Below are positions 19,199-29,086 of a stretch of DNA of 64,000 nucleotides, piece by piece; position 1 is the first letter of the stretch; each line of letters begins with the position of its first letter. The notes under the pieces were generated by a model. It saw nothing but the letters and a program-made list of their open reading frames with translations. It searched no databases and was not told the DNA's origin. The DNA lies in the NCBI GenBank assembly GCA_937136425.1, contig CAKZON010000044.1, positions 1 to 64,000 of the forward strand. The letters are read 5' to 3'. This DNA is from an uncultured Crocinitomix sp. (GTDB taxonomy: Bacteria > Bacteroidota > Bacteroidia > Flavobacteriales_D > Crocinitomicaceae). The position numbers were made by a program, and so were the translations under genes.

Positions 19199-21337
19199 CT
19201 ATTTAAGATTGATTTTCTCAATTTTCGAACCATGTTCGCTTGTTACTCTTAATACATATATTCCAGCTGCTTGATTTGTAATTGCAACTGTATGCGAGTT
19301 TGAATTGGCTATGTTTTCATAAACAATTGCACCAATAGAATTATAGATACGGATATTTGCTCCATTGAGCATTTCGCCATTGATAACAAAGGATCCGTTG
19401 CTTGGATTAGGAAAAACAGAAATAGAAGCACTAAAGGCAGATTCGCCAATACCACTTCCTGGATCATCATCTATTACAATAGTATGGCAATCAGAAGTGT
19501 CAGTACATTCTCCATCTGTAATGATTACGGCATATTCTCCACTTTCTTCGGCAATAAATGCTTGAGAAGTAGCTCCGTCAATAATTTCAAAAGGGTCGCA
19601 TGTTATCCATTGATATTCTGCATCATCTAATACTGCCTCTAAAAGTGCTTCATCTACATCAACATCAGTATCTACAGGATCTGCAACTTCTAAGAATGTA
19701 AATACAAGACTATCACAACCTGCTTCTGAAATCAATTCATCAATATAGAACCCTGTTTCGTCATACGTTACATCTCCAACAGTAATTGATTCTCCATCAC
19801 AAATGAAGAACTCTTGTTCTATAGAAATTTCTTCAGCAACTTCTAAAATTGTTGTTACAATACTATCGCAACCTTCATCTGTCACGATTACATCTGTATA
19901 TATCCCCGTTTCATCATAAACACTTCCGCCAACTACAATTTCTTCTCCATCACAAATGTCTATTTCTTGACTGTAGAAGACGTCTTCACAGTCTCCACCA
20001 CCGCCACCGCCTTCAAGGTTGGTGTAGAAATATGCTGCTCCAGCATCTTCTAAATAAGTTTCGCCATCAGGGTTTTCATCTTGTTGAAATGCACCTGCAA
20101 TAATGGTGTTTTCAGAAATAGCAACGCTAATACCTAATTCGTCATCAATTGCTCTATCGGAAGCATCTAACTTGATTAATTCTTCATATGTTCCGTCATC
20201 TTGCAGTTCAAAAATGTAAACAGATCCTGTATTTTCAATTTCATCTCCTCCATCTTCGTCGTGATTGTCCGAGTGTGCTCCAACTACAATATATTCACCA
20301 TCAATACCTACACTAATTCCAAAATGATCTCCAGCATCTCTATCTGCAGGGGACAATCTTTGTAAATAACTCCATGTGCCTCCCGTTCTTGTGAATACTG
20401 CAGCACCGCCTGAATTCATAATTGATTCCTCCATGTCCGCATTTAAATCTTCCGTTTGTGCTCCTAAAATAATTGTGGTAGAATCAATGTCAACTGGAGC
20501 GGCACGGTCTAACCATGAAATACCCGGAAAAGTTAAGAAAGCGACCTCTGTCCATACGTCACCAGAACGTTCAAATGCATATGCTTTTGAAGCAAATGGT
20601 CCTCCAACAACTATATAGTCATTCCAAATGGCAACAGATTCGCCAAAACGATCATTCCAATCTTCATGATCGGGCGCATATTCTGTTCCTGGGCTTCTGT
20701 CAGAGGCTACAATTTTTTGAGTTTCTGTCCACGATCCATCATCTTCTCGATCAAAAATGTAGGCTGAACCAGCATGGTAAAAATATCCCATTCCAAATGC
20801 ATTTTTGTCGTCATTATGTGCGCCAACTATAGCAGTTGTTCCGTGAATAGATACAGACCATCCAAATTCATCATCAGCAGCCCTGTCGCTCGCTACTAAT
20901 TTTTGAACTTCATCCCATAAACCGTCATCTCCTCGTTCAAAAATGTAAGCAGAACCAGCTTTAGACATAGTCGCTCCGTCATCAGTATCATGATCTTCCC
21001 CATAGGCGCCAACAATAATAAAGTCCCCCTTAATTTCAACATCCCAACCAAAGCGATCATAATCATCTTGATCTGAATTAGATAATTTTTGAATTTGAAT
21101 CCATTCACCGTCTATTCTCTCATAAACATATACAGATCCCATGTTAGGGTTAGTTGCACCGTAATCATCTGCATAAGCGCCAACAACGGCAAAGTCGCCG
21201 TCAATGTCGCATGACCAACCTAGTCGGTCTTCAGTGTCACGGTCATCCGCGACAACCATCATTAATTCTTCGAAATCTTGAGCTACGGCACCAATAGATA
21301 GTAGGAGTGTTACCGTACAAATTAATTTTTTAATCAT
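19199..21337 (-). CDS. Secreted FG-GAP-type beta-propeller protein with T9SS sorting domain (paralogue 3)
   Basis: 712 residues: signal peptide MIKKLICTVTLLLSIGAVAQ, propeller repeats, and only two Cys repeats (CDSIVTT, CDSLVFT). A five-glycine linker (LEGGGGGGDCEDV) joins propeller and Cys repeats. Then YQWITCDPFEIIDGAT with DTSDCHTI, and a T9SS type A domain (SVFPNPSNGSFVINGE ... KIEKINLK). One propeller blade deviates: it lacks the usual SAYIF (GGPFASKAYAFERSG). Expected surface protein of unknown ligand, terminated at 19067-19104. Confidence 0.9.
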   Translation of the reverse strand: MIKKLICTVTLLLSIGAVAQDFEELMMVVADDRDTEDRLGWSCDIDGDFAVVGAYADDYGATNPNMGSVYVYERIDGEWIQIQKLSNSDQDDYDRFGWDVEIKGDFIIVGAYGEDHDTDDGATMSKAGSAYIFERGDDGLWDEVQKLVASDRAADDEFGWSVSIHGTTAIVGAHNDDKNAFGMGYFYHAGSAYIFDREDDGSWTETQKIVASDRSPGTEYAPDHEDWNDRFGESVAIWNDYIVVGGPFASKAYAFERSGDVWTEVAFLTFPGISWLDRAAPVDIDSTTIILGAQTEDLNADMEESIMNSGGAAVFTRTGGTWSYLQRLSPADRDAGDHFGISVGIDGEYIVVGAHSDNHDEDGGDEIENTGSVYIFELQDDGTYEELIKLDASDRAIDDELGISVAISENTIIAGAFQQDENPDGETYLEDAGAAYFYTNLEGGGGGGDCEDVFYSQEIDICDGEEIVVGGSVYDETGIYTDVIVTDEGCDSIVTTILEVAEEISIEQEFFICDGESITVGDVTYDETGFYIDELISEAGCDSLVFTFLEVADPVDTDVDVDEALLEAVLDDAEYQWITCDPFEIIDGATSQAFIAEESGEYAVIITDGECTDTSDCHTIVIDDDPGSGIGESAFSASISVFPNPSNGSFVINGEMLNGANIRIYNSIGAIVYENIANSNSHTVAITNQAAGIYVLRVTSEHGSKIEKINLK

Positions 21338-21388
21338 AGTAGTTAGAGTTGCAGTTATAAATATCCCCCGTTAGGTAAGGGACTTTAG

Positions 21389-23704
21389 TTATTGGATGAC
21401 GAGCCTGAATGATTGAGCTGTGTCATCCCCCACAATAGTTAAAACGTAAACTCCTGTTGGAAGGTTGTTTAAATCGAAAGAACTTGTTGCGGATTTTAGT
21501 TGAAATTCATGCACAATCTCGCCTAATGGGTTCACAATTATTCCCTCATAATTAGCCGAAATGGCCTTTTCGGCGGTTATGGTAAAGTTTCCGTTAGTTG
21601 GATTTGGATAAATTTTGAATTCATTTCCAAGAAAATTTTCTGGTGTTGACAGGATATCAACATACAAACATGAAGAGGTGTCTGAACACGCATCCTCAGT
21701 TACGATTACTGCATATTGACCAATTGCAGGGGCAACATATGTTTGTTCAGTAGCGCCAGGAATTTCTTCATAAGGGCTGCATTTTATCCATTGATAAGTG
21801 CCTTCGTCCGAACCTGCTGTTAGTGTGTTTAAACTTTGGCTAACAGAATTGTCTACAGGTAATTGAATCATTAAATTTGTTGTAATTGTACAGTCGCACA
21901 ATGCCCAAGATGTTACAACATCAGTATAAACACCAGCGACATCATAAGTAGATGCTCCAATTGTATAGGTTTCTCCCCAGCAAATAGTAACGTCTTGCGT
22001 TACCGCATTTTCAGGACTAACAGTTAAGTCAGTTGTAATGAGGCTATCGCATCCTTCCTCATTTGAAATTGTATCTACATAAACACCGGACTCTGTATGA
22101 GAAGAACCTCCAATTTCATAGGCATATCCAAAACAAATAGATACTTCTTGAGAAGAGGTTGGGGCAGGAGTAATAGTAAGGTTAGTAGTGACGGTGCTGT
22201 CACATCCGCTAACTGAAAAAATGACATCTGTATATGTTCCTGTTTCGTCGTGCGTATACGGACCAACTTCAACAGATTGCCCTGCACATAATGTAAGTGT
22301 TTGGCTACTAGAGCTAGGAGTACATTCTTCTTGACTATAAAAATAGGCCGCTCCGGCGTCATTAATATCGGTCGCCCCAGTTTCGTCAAAATTTTGCTGG
22401 TAAGCACCCAAAATAATGCCGTCTCCAGAAAGTGCTACACTCACACCTAATTCATCATCAACTTGACGATCAGAAGCATCAAGTTTATTGATTTCAATCC
22501 AAGAATCGCTGTCAGCATCATATGTAAATGCATATGCTGCGCCAGCATTAGAAAGTGGGCTTTCATCATCTTCATCTCCATTGACCTCTAAAGCACCAGA
22601 AACTAGCGTTTCGCCATCTAAATAAACATCCCAACCAAAGCGATCTCCTGGGCTTCTATCACTTGCTACAATTTTTTGCATTTGAGACCATGTGCCTCCT
22701 CCATCTCTTTCAAAAACATAGGCAGATCCTGCATTTGTCATGGTAGCAGCCCCAACTGAATTTTGGTCTTCAGAATAAGCACTTACAACTGCAAAATTAC
22801 CATCAATACTTACTGAATAGCCAAATCGATCTTCCGTAGTACGATCTGAATTGTCTAGCTTGGCAACTTCACTCCAAGTTGGTCCAGTTCTTTCGAAAAT
22901 ATATGCCGCACCAGCTTCGTTTAAAGGTGAACCTCCAGCTTCATCATAATCACTGTGGTGTGCTCCAACAATCAATCTGTCACCTGAAATTGAAACTGAT
23001 CCACCGAATAAATCCGAAAGTTCGTCACCTCCGCCGCCATCTGGAAAATCTATGTCTGGAGCACGGCCTGAACCTACGATTTTTTGAGACTCAGTCCAGG
23101 TTCCATCACCTTCACGATCAAATATGTAAGCAGATCCAGCATTGTATATTGATGAACCTCCACCTGCATCTTCATCCTCAAAATGAGCGCCTACAACTAT
23201 GGTAGTTCCAGAAATGTCAACAGACCAACCAAATTCATCTCCTGCAGCTCTGTCACTAGCAATAATCTTTTGAACTTCATCCCAAACACCGTCTCCGCCA
23301 CGTTCAAAAACATAGGCAGATCCAGCCTTTGACTGACTGTCTCCATCTGCTACATTGTGATCTTCCGCATATGCTCCAACAACAACATAATCTCCATCAA
23401 TTGCTACTGACCATCCAAAACGGTCATAATCATCTTGATCAGAATTAAATATTTTTTGTACCAAAGACCAATCGGCTATACCTTCCTTTTCAAAAATATA
23501 AGCTGAACCCATGTTAGGGTTGGCACCACCAAAATCGTCAGCATAAGCTCCTACAATCGCATAATTACCCGAAATATCAACAGACCATCCAAATCTGTCT
23601 TGGGCGTCACGGTCGTCAGCAACGACTTTGATTAATTCAGAAAAAACCTGTCCAAAACTTAGGCTTGAAATTGAAAAAGTAAGTAGAATGATTAAATATT
23701 TCAT
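21389..23704 (-). CDS. Secreted FG-GAP-type beta-propeller protein with T9SS sorting domain (paralogue 4)
   Basis: 771 residues: signal peptide MKYLIILLTFSISSLSFGQ, propeller repeats, three Cys repeats (CDSTVTT, CDSLITT and an altered CDCTITT), YQWIKCSPYEEIPGAT with DTSSCLYV, and a T9SS type A domain (FKIYPNPTNGNFTIT ... QSFRLVIQ). It begins 17 bases behind the CotH gene on the same strand, so unlike the other paralogues it is probably the last gene of the kelch-GGGPS-CotH transcript. Only weak inverted repeats follow the stop. Confidence 0.9.
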   Translation of the reverse strand: MKYLIILLTFSISSLSFGQVFSELIKVVADDRDAQDRFGWSVDISGNYAIVGAYADDFGGANPNMGSAYIFEKEGIADWSLVQKIFNSDQDDYDRFGWSVAIDGDYVVVGAYAEDHNVADGDSQSKAGSAYVFERGGDGVWDEVQKIIASDRAAGDEFGWSVDISGTTIVVGAHFEDEDAGGGSSIYNAGSAYIFDREGDGTWTESQKIVGSGRAPDIDFPDGGGGDELSDLFGGSVSISGDRLIVGAHHSDYDEAGGSPLNEAGAAYIFERTGPTWSEVAKLDNSDRTTEDRFGYSVSIDGNFAVVSAYSEDQNSVGAATMTNAGSAYVFERDGGGTWSQMQKIVASDRSPGDRFGWDVYLDGETLVSGALEVNGDEDDESPLSNAGAAYAFTYDADSDSWIEINKLDASDRQVDDELGVSVALSGDGIILGAYQQNFDETGATDINDAGAAYFYSQEECTPSSSSQTLTLCAGQSVEVGPYTHDETGTYTDVIFSVSGCDSTVTTNLTITPAPTSSQEVSICFGYAYEIGGSSHTESGVYVDTISNEEGCDSLITTDLTVSPENAVTQDVTICWGETYTIGASTYDVAGVYTDVVTSWALCDCTITTNLMIQLPVDNSVSQSLNTLTAGSDEGTYQWIKCSPYEEIPGATEQTYVAPAIGQYAVIVTEDACSDTSSCLYVDILSTPENFLGNEFKIYPNPTNGNFTITAEKAISANYEGIIVNPLGEIVHEFQLKSATSSFDLNNLPTGVYVLTIVGDDTAQSFRLVIQ

Positions 23705-23721
23705 GGTCGCAAAAATCTTGG

Positions 23722-26340
23722 CTATTGAACAATAATCTTTATTGTTTCTAGGTCATCTGTTCGTAAAATGTAAACTCCTTTTTTAAGGTTGGAAACATTG
23801 AATTGTTGTTGATTTTGTCCCGTAAGAACTAAACCGCCTTTTAAGTCATATAAACTAAAATTAACTACTTTATTTAAGTTTACTAATTCATTAGCCGGGT
23901 TAGGGAAAGCCGACAATGGAGTTATAATTTTTACTGTTTCATTTAGTCCTGAAATATCATTATTTGCAAGTGGAGTAGGGTGTGTAAAGCTAGAAAAAGT
24001 TTCACTTCCATTTGGATATCTTCCATATGAGTTGTCAGTAGTTGTAACTGGATAACGCATATAGTCCATTTCCTCTCCCTGAGGAGAAATTAGAAATACG
24101 GTATCAATAATGTTTGAAAGTTTAAAGTTTACATGGTTGTTACCTTGGTAAGTTTCATTGTCATGCCAAAAGATGAGGTAATCATTAGCGGGGATTATGA
24201 AGTCATTAGGTAACGTCCATAAAATACCATCACGTCTTAGCTTACATCCAGATAAATTAACCGCATAAGCATTAGGGTTGTAAAGCTCCAACCAATCATC
24301 ATTTTGTCCAAAATTATCTTCTAAATAATCAGAGTTAGATGGCATCAATTCATTAATTAGAACTGACTCATAATCTTCATCAATACCAAAAACAGCCGTG
24401 TATGTTACTTCAGTTGATGGTGTCCATGAAATTGTATCGTTTGTTTCTCCTGTTTCCATCCATTCAATGAATTGATATCCAGGTAAAGGAACTGCAATTA
24501 AAGGGACAGGTACAGTGTTAATGTAATCACCTGTCCAAGGATAAAGTCCATCCTCAACACCAGGCAAATTATGGTTGATTAATATTGAATTTACTTTTAC
24601 ACGTCCCATTTCAATATCATTAACATCAATAGTAACGGTTGTTGTATCTTCAGGGTAATCCCATTTTTCCATCATGTGTTCGCGTACTTTTCTTCCTCGG
24701 CGCTCAGCAAATAAATGCAACAAATCCCATAGCTCATTCCAACGATCAATGTTCGGAACTTCATCATAACGATCTGCTAAATTTGAAGCAAATGAAGGAT
24801 AGCGCCATCTATTGGCGTTTTCAAATATTTCAGGAGTAGTCATAGCATACATAGAGTCCATTTTCTCCTCCATTTCTTCCGTTCTAAACCATGAATTCGC
24901 TAAGTCATTCATTCGGTTTACGAATTTTATTTTGAATTCGTCACTTCCAAGCATTCCTCTAAAGAATCTTGAATAAGAAGAAAATTCTCCTCCAATAATA
25001 GTTGCAGCAGCTAAGGTATTAACGGTATAAAATGCATTTGCACATGAACCTCCAAATGCACCATCTAAATCATAGATTGCCCATCTAAACCTTCCATCAT
25101 GCCCTGCAGGTTTTGAAGGGTCAAAATCTCCATTTTTTCTCCAAATATTAACATTTGAATAAACCCAATCTTCATTACTCAAGAAAATTTCTGCAGCCAT
25201 ATAATCAATATAATTATCGACATCCATTCGCTCTAATACGTAAGCATAATTGGCTGGGTCATTCATGTCGTTGACATCAACGAAGCCTTCAAGGTTTTTC
25301 ATTTTTGCACTGTCGGCAGCGTGTCCATTTCCTTGTATATCATATTCTTGGTCTAACATTGTGATATCATCATCATCTATACCGTATAGGTTTTGAATGA
25401 AGTAATTATCCATTCGTTCTTTAATAGAATGAATTCCCCAATATTCCCCATTAATGAATACAATTACATGTCTGAAATGCTGTTGTTCAACATTTAATCC
25501 TTTTGTAAGCATATTCCCTAAATCATCACGCGGGAAACAATCTGGACGGTGACCGCCTGCTTTTAATAAAATTCGCTTGTATTTGTCAATTTCAGAGTCT
25601 TCAAAAAATGGATACTTAAAGTTTTTAATCGTATCGGTTTCTCCATAAATTCGGAATGATTTTTTTGGTGCGTGTCTACTACCGCCGCCATGAATACGGG
25701 TTCTTGAATTTTGAGAAACAGCGATTTCACCATTTTCATCAATGTATTCAAAACTCATTATTTTTTCCCAATCGGCTCCTTTTTGCTCATAATTTCCATC
25801 TGGATGATCACCATATACATATACTCCAGATGCATTAGAGAAGATATCTTTAAAATCCATTGCAATTGAGACAATAGGGACTGTATAAAGGTCTGTTCCG
25901 CTCGGATCAACAATAAAAGTTTGTGTAATAGTTGGACTAGGTGCAAAACCTGGTTTAAAAGCTTTGTATCGAATTACATTCACTTTATAACCATCAGTAT
26001 AAGGTGGAACCCAACCTCTACTGTTTGCTCTTCCTGCACTATAAGTACCGTAAGGGAACGTTAAATTAGGGTTAGTTGGAATGATTGAAAACACATCAGG
26101 TTCATCTTCAATGTTGTCCAAAGTGATTGGACCACTATAAAGTATGTCAGAAACTGAAGGTTCATCTCCGTTAAGTGTATAAAAAATAGAAACGCCTGCT
26201 TCTTCATGAGATAATTCTAGATCAACAGCACTTGTATAAATTCCAGCCTCAATACTTGGAGTTGGCGGTGCAAGAACCTGTGCTAAACTCGAAAAATGAG
26301 CACAGATAAGAACGAGCAATAAAGTATATTTTTTGTTCAT
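23722..26340 (-). CDS. CotH-kinase/lamin-tail secreted protein with T9SS sorting domain
   Basis: 872 residues. Signal peptide ends near SSLAQ (residue ~20). A chitobiase/hexosaminidase C-terminal-like domain follows (SIEAGIYTSAVDLELSHEE ... FYTLNGDEPS, about 28-100). Next is a CotH-like kinase domain (about 155-560) with RIHGGGSRHAPKKSFRIY and YDLDGAFGG, which match the CotH nucleotide and metal-binding signatures. A lamin-tail domain (INELMPSNSDYLEDNFGQND, about 665-790) precedes a T9SS domain (LSAFPNPANELVNL). CotH proteins are atypical protein kinases; here the target would be extracellular or surface proteins. The gene starts 6 bases after GGGPS and ends 17 bases before an FG-GAP paralogue, so the propellers are possible partners or substrates (inference). 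Confidence 0.88.
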   Translation of the reverse strand: MNKKYTLLLVLICAHFSSLAQVLAPPTPSIEAGIYTSAVDLELSHEEAGVSIFYTLNGDEPSVSDILYSGPITLDNIEDEPDVFSIIPTNPNLTFPYGTYSAGRANSRGWVPPYTDGYKVNVIRYKAFKPGFAPSPTITQTFIVDPSGTDLYTVPIVSIAMDFKDIFSNASGVYVYGDHPDGNYEQKGADWEKIMSFEYIDENGEIAVSQNSRTRIHGGGSRHAPKKSFRIYGETDTIKNFKYPFFEDSEIDKYKRILLKAGGHRPDCFPRDDLGNMLTKGLNVEQQHFRHVIVFINGEYWGIHSIKERMDNYFIQNLYGIDDDDITMLDQEYDIQGNGHAADSAKMKNLEGFVDVNDMNDPANYAYVLERMDVDNYIDYMAAEIFLSNEDWVYSNVNIWRKNGDFDPSKPAGHDGRFRWAIYDLDGAFGGSCANAFYTVNTLAAATIIGGEFSSYSRFFRGMLGSDEFKIKFVNRMNDLANSWFRTEEMEEKMDSMYAMTTPEIFENANRWRYPSFASNLADRYDEVPNIDRWNELWDLLHLFAERRGRKVREHMMEKWDYPEDTTTVTIDVNDIEMGRVKVNSILINHNLPGVEDGLYPWTGDYINTVPVPLIAVPLPGYQFIEWMETGETNDTISWTPSTEVTYTAVFGIDEDYESVLINELMPSNSDYLEDNFGQNDDWLELYNPNAYAVNLSGCKLRRDGILWTLPNDFIIPANDYLIFWHDNETYQGNNHVNFKLSNIIDTVFLISPQGEEMDYMRYPVTTTDNSYGRYPNGSETFSSFTHPTPLANNDISGLNETVKIITPLSAFPNPANELVNLNKVVNFSLYDLKGGLVLTGQNQQQFNVSNLKKGVYILRTDDLETIKIIVQ

Positions 26341-26346
26341 AATAAA

Positions 26347-27108
26347 TTAATTCATGTTTTTAAGAGAGTAGAAGTTTTCATTTTTCATTAGCATTTTTAT
26401 GTCTAATAAAAAATTGGCATCTTCTTCTATTCTATTACCAATTACAATTAAATCGGCGCCAGCCCCCAATGCAGCTTCAATGTCTTCAGTGGTTTTTATA
26501 CCCCCGCCAATGATTAGCGGGATATTGATATTTTGCTTTACAGCTTCAATCATTTTCCTATCTATAGGAGTTTTTGCACCACTCCCAGCATCCATAAAAA
26601 GGGCTTTTAAACCAAGCATTTCACCAGCAATAGCCGTGTTTACTGCAATGGTTATTTGGTCTGCAGGAATAGGAGTCGTTTGACTGACGTAAGAAACTGC
26701 TGAAGTTGTACCTCCATCAACGAGGATATAACCGGTTGGTATTACCTCAATATCCATTCTTTTTAACAGGTGTGCAGATTCAACCTGATGTCCAATTAAA
26801 AAGTCTGGATTTCTGCCAGATATAAGTGATAAAAACAAGATTCCATCAGCTTTATCACTTATTTGTTGAGACGATCCTGGAAATAAGATGACCGGAATAT
26901 TACATTTTTGTTTAATTGTAGAGACACAAGCCTCAAAATCCTTAGGGGCAACTGTGCTGCCACCGACAAAAATAAAGGCAGATTCAAGTGCTTCAATCTT
27001 CTTGATTAATGGATCTAAATCATTTGCCGAATTAACCTTATCAGGGTCAACTAATATGGCAATTTTTTTGTCTCTATGCTTCAATATGTCATGCAACGAT
27101 AGCTGCAT
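26347..27108 (-). CDS. Geranylgeranylglyceryl phosphate synthase family protein (group II, PcrB-like)
   Basis: 253-residue TIM-barrel prenyltransferase that joins sn-glycerol-1-phosphate and a polyprenyl diphosphate through an ether bond. Key segments: KIAILVDPDKV at about residues 15-25, FVGGSTVAP, ILFPGSSQQIS, FLSLISGRNPDFLIG, EVIPTGYILVDGGTTSAV, and the phosphate-binding IIGGGIKTTED and VIGNRIEE. In archaea this is the first committed step of ether lipids; bacterial group II enzymes are known in Flavobacteria, though their product role is less clear. Its ATG overlaps the stop of the kelch gene by one base (TAATG) and the CotH gene follows after 6 bases, an unusual setting. Confidence 0.92.
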   Translation of the reverse strand: MQLSLHDILKHRDKKIAILVDPDKVNSANDLDPLIKKIEALESAFIFVGGSTVAPKDFEACVSTIKQKCNIPVILFPGSSQQISDKADGILFLSLISGRNPDFLIGHQVESAHLLKRMDIEVIPTGYILVDGGTTSAVSYVSQTTPIPADQITIAVNTAIAGEMLGLKALFMDAGSGAKTPIDRKMIEAVKQNINIPLIIGGGIKTTEDIEAALGAGADLIVIGNRIEEDANFLLDIKMLMKNENFYSLKNMN

Positions 27109-28328
27109 TAATTGAAAATAAATTTATGTGACTTAAATACTTCTTGATTATGAGAAATGTTAAGGAAATAAATGCCACTGCCAAAATCTGATTTATGCAG
27201 TTTAAGCATTGAACCAATTACGGTTGTTTCAAATAAAGTTCTTCCAGTAATATCGGTAACCGAAACAGATAATTGTCCTATTAATTCATTAGGGAGTTCG
27301 GCGGTGAATGTAATAATGTTTGTTGATGGATTTGGGAATAGTTTGACTTGAATATCTTGTAAATAATTTTCTTCAATAGATGAGGTAGGAGCATATGCCC
27401 ATAAATCTTTTAAGTTCGTACCATCAGTACCTCCAGCAACATATACTATGTTGTCAATTGTGAAAGTTGTTCCATAGTGTCTTTTAGCCCCACCAAAATC
27501 ACTAATTTGTGTCCAAGTATCTGCTTCAAAGTTATATTCCCAAATATCACCTAAGTCATTATCTAAACTGTCATCTCCTGTTCCAATGTAGCCTTTACCA
27601 TCAATAGCAAAAGCAAATGCGTCTTGTCTAATTGATCCCCCAACTGTGGCTTTTGCAGTCCATGTATTGGTTGCTGGGTCATATTCATAAAAGTCACTTG
27701 TAGCTGACCCAAATTTATGACCGGTACCGACATAACCTTTTGAATCATGAACAAAATTAACTGCAGCACTTCTTGGTTCACCAGGAAAGTCAGCTAAAGA
27801 AGTCCAAGTATCAGTGTCAGGGTCGTAAGAATAAAAATCGGTGTGATAACCGTCGTCAGATTGCCCTGTGCCAAAATATCCTTTACCATCAATGGCAAAT
27901 GCAGTTCCTCCACGTCTTTCAATAGAAGGCAAGTCCGCAATGGGAAACCAAGTATTGACTTCAGGGACATATTTCCACCAGTCGTTAGTGTATGAGTGGC
28001 TTCCGTTTTCACCACATCCAACATAAGCTGCGCTTCCGATTGTAAATGCGCTTGAATGGTAGCGTAAGCCACCCCCAAAGTTCGCTATTTGCGTCCATGA
28101 ATTTGTTGCGGCGTCATATTCCCAATAATCTTGATAGGTAATTTCTGAACCAGAATTAATGTGTCCACCACCGTAATAACCTTTGTTGCCAATTTCAAAA
28201 GCCGTGCTCCTATGTCTAGCATCTCCTCCAATATGTGCTTTCTGAAGCCAGAATCTGCTCTCAGCACTTGCAGTTTCAGGAAGCGCAAGGAATGTTAATA
28301 CTATTATCAAACATTTGTGGTAATTCAT
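27108..28328 (-). CDS. Secreted kelch-type beta-propeller protein with T9SS sorting domain
   Basis: 406 residues: signal peptide to about TASA (residue 22), then six kelch-like repeats (FEIGNKGYYGGGH, FTIGSAAYVGCGEN, FAIDGKGYFGTGQ, FVHDSKGYVGTGH, FAIDGKGYIGTGD, FTIDNIVYVAGGT) alternating with W.YDP.TNTWT units, that is a galactose-oxidase-like propeller. A T9SS type A domain follows (VKLFPNPSTNIITFT ... FKSHKFIFN). It is first gene of a minus-strand operon with a -7 box at 28395-28402 and is joined to the GGGP synthase gene by a one-base stop/start overlap. Confidence 0.9.
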   Translation of the reverse strand: MNYHKCLIIVLTFLALPETASAESRFWLQKAHIGGDARHRSTAFEIGNKGYYGGGHINSGSEITYQDYWEYDAATNSWTQIANFGGGLRYHSSAFTIGSAAYVGCGENGSHSYTNDWWKYVPEVNTWFPIADLPSIERRGGTAFAIDGKGYFGTGQSDDGYHTDFYSYDPDTDTWTSLADFPGEPRSAAVNFVHDSKGYVGTGHKFGSATSDFYEYDPATNTWTAKATVGGSIRQDAFAFAIDGKGYIGTGDDSLDNDLGDIWEYNFEADTWTQISDFGGAKRHYGTTFTIDNIVYVAGGTDGTNLKDLWAYAPTSSIEENYLQDIQVKLFPNPSTNIITFTAELPNELIGQLSVSVTDITGRTLFETTVIGSMLKLHKSDFGSGIYFLNISHNQEVFKSHKFIFN

Positions 28329-28394
28329 AATCTAACGGTGTTAATAAAATACGTAGTTTTTAACAAATGGTTGGCTGCGGATTACACTAATTAC

Positions 28395-28402
28395 CAAAGA
28401 TA
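28395..28402 (-). promoter_or_regulatory. -7 box of the kelch-GGGPS-CotH operon
   Basis: Read on the minus strand this is TATCTTTG, a perfect TAnnTTTG match and identical to the box in front of rnpB. It would start a transcript near 28388 with a leader of about 60 bases. Confidence 0.6.
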
Positions 28403-28455
28403 TTAAATATTTTTAACTTACGCTATTGTAATGGATTATCGCTGTAAAGTTGCAT

Positions 28456-29073
28456 TTAAAAAGTGTCCGTGCAATAGATCAGTATAAAAGTTTCAAAGAT
28501 AATTCTTGAAAAGGTGAATTCCTTATGTTTAGTGTCGAGTTGCACTTTTACACGGTTAATTTCACCAACTTCCAGTACTTCAATATCTCCCTTGAAGCTT
28601 AAGCCTTCAATGTCTAGTAATTTATATACAGCCTCTTTAATGCTCCAAAGTGTGGTGAGGTTTTCCTCATTGTCCAAATCAAATCGATTTTTTTCTTTTA
28701 AAGACAAGAATTTGTTTTGAATACGCCCAATTTTGGGGTTAAAATGTTCAATGTCTAATCCAATTGGGTGTATTACCGAGTAGGAAATGGCAACTGTTTG
28801 CTTTGAATGTGAAATACTAATAAAGCCATTTTCTACACAAGGTTTCCCTGTCGTGGTATATTTGATGCGTTGGTGGGAAGGAAAGTCTCGCCATAAAACT
28901 CGTGTGAAGTAGTACTCAAGTTTACGCTTTTTTGCGCCAAAACTGTCAAAACGTTTTCGTTCGTTATCACTAAGTCGTTCCAAGTCAAGTGAATTAATAT
29001 CACAATCTTTATAATTCAGGACTTTAACTAGTAATTCCTCATTTTCAATAATGTTGTCAATTTCAAAAATCAA
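28456..29073 (-). CDS. 4'-phosphopantetheinyl transferase superfamily protein
   Basis: Transfers phosphopantetheine from coenzyme A to a carrier-protein serine. The 205 residues have the Sfp-type arrangement: ISISHSKQTVAIS (basic and SHS segment), IGLDIEHFNP (Mg-binding Asp/Glu) and TTLWSIKEAVYK (WxxKEA..K) in the second half. The size is between AcpS (~120) and Sfp (~225). It is divergent from ahcY with 77 bases between start codons; an 11-base inverted repeat sits between them. A PPTase next to ahcY is, as I recall, a common arrangement in Flavobacteriales. The carrier protein it serves is not in the window. Confidence 0.88.
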   Translation of the reverse strand: MIFEIDNIIENEELLVKVLNYKDCDINSLDLERLSDNERKRFDSFGAKKRKLEYYFTRVLWRDFPSHQRIKYTTTGKPCVENGFISISHSKQTVAISYSVIHPIGLDIEHFNPKIGRIQNKFLSLKEKNRFDLDNEENLTTLWSIKEAVYKLLDIEGLSFKGDIEVLEVGEINRVKVQLDTKHKEFTFSRIIFETFILIYCTDTF

Positions 29074-29086
29074 TGCTTTCTATTTA

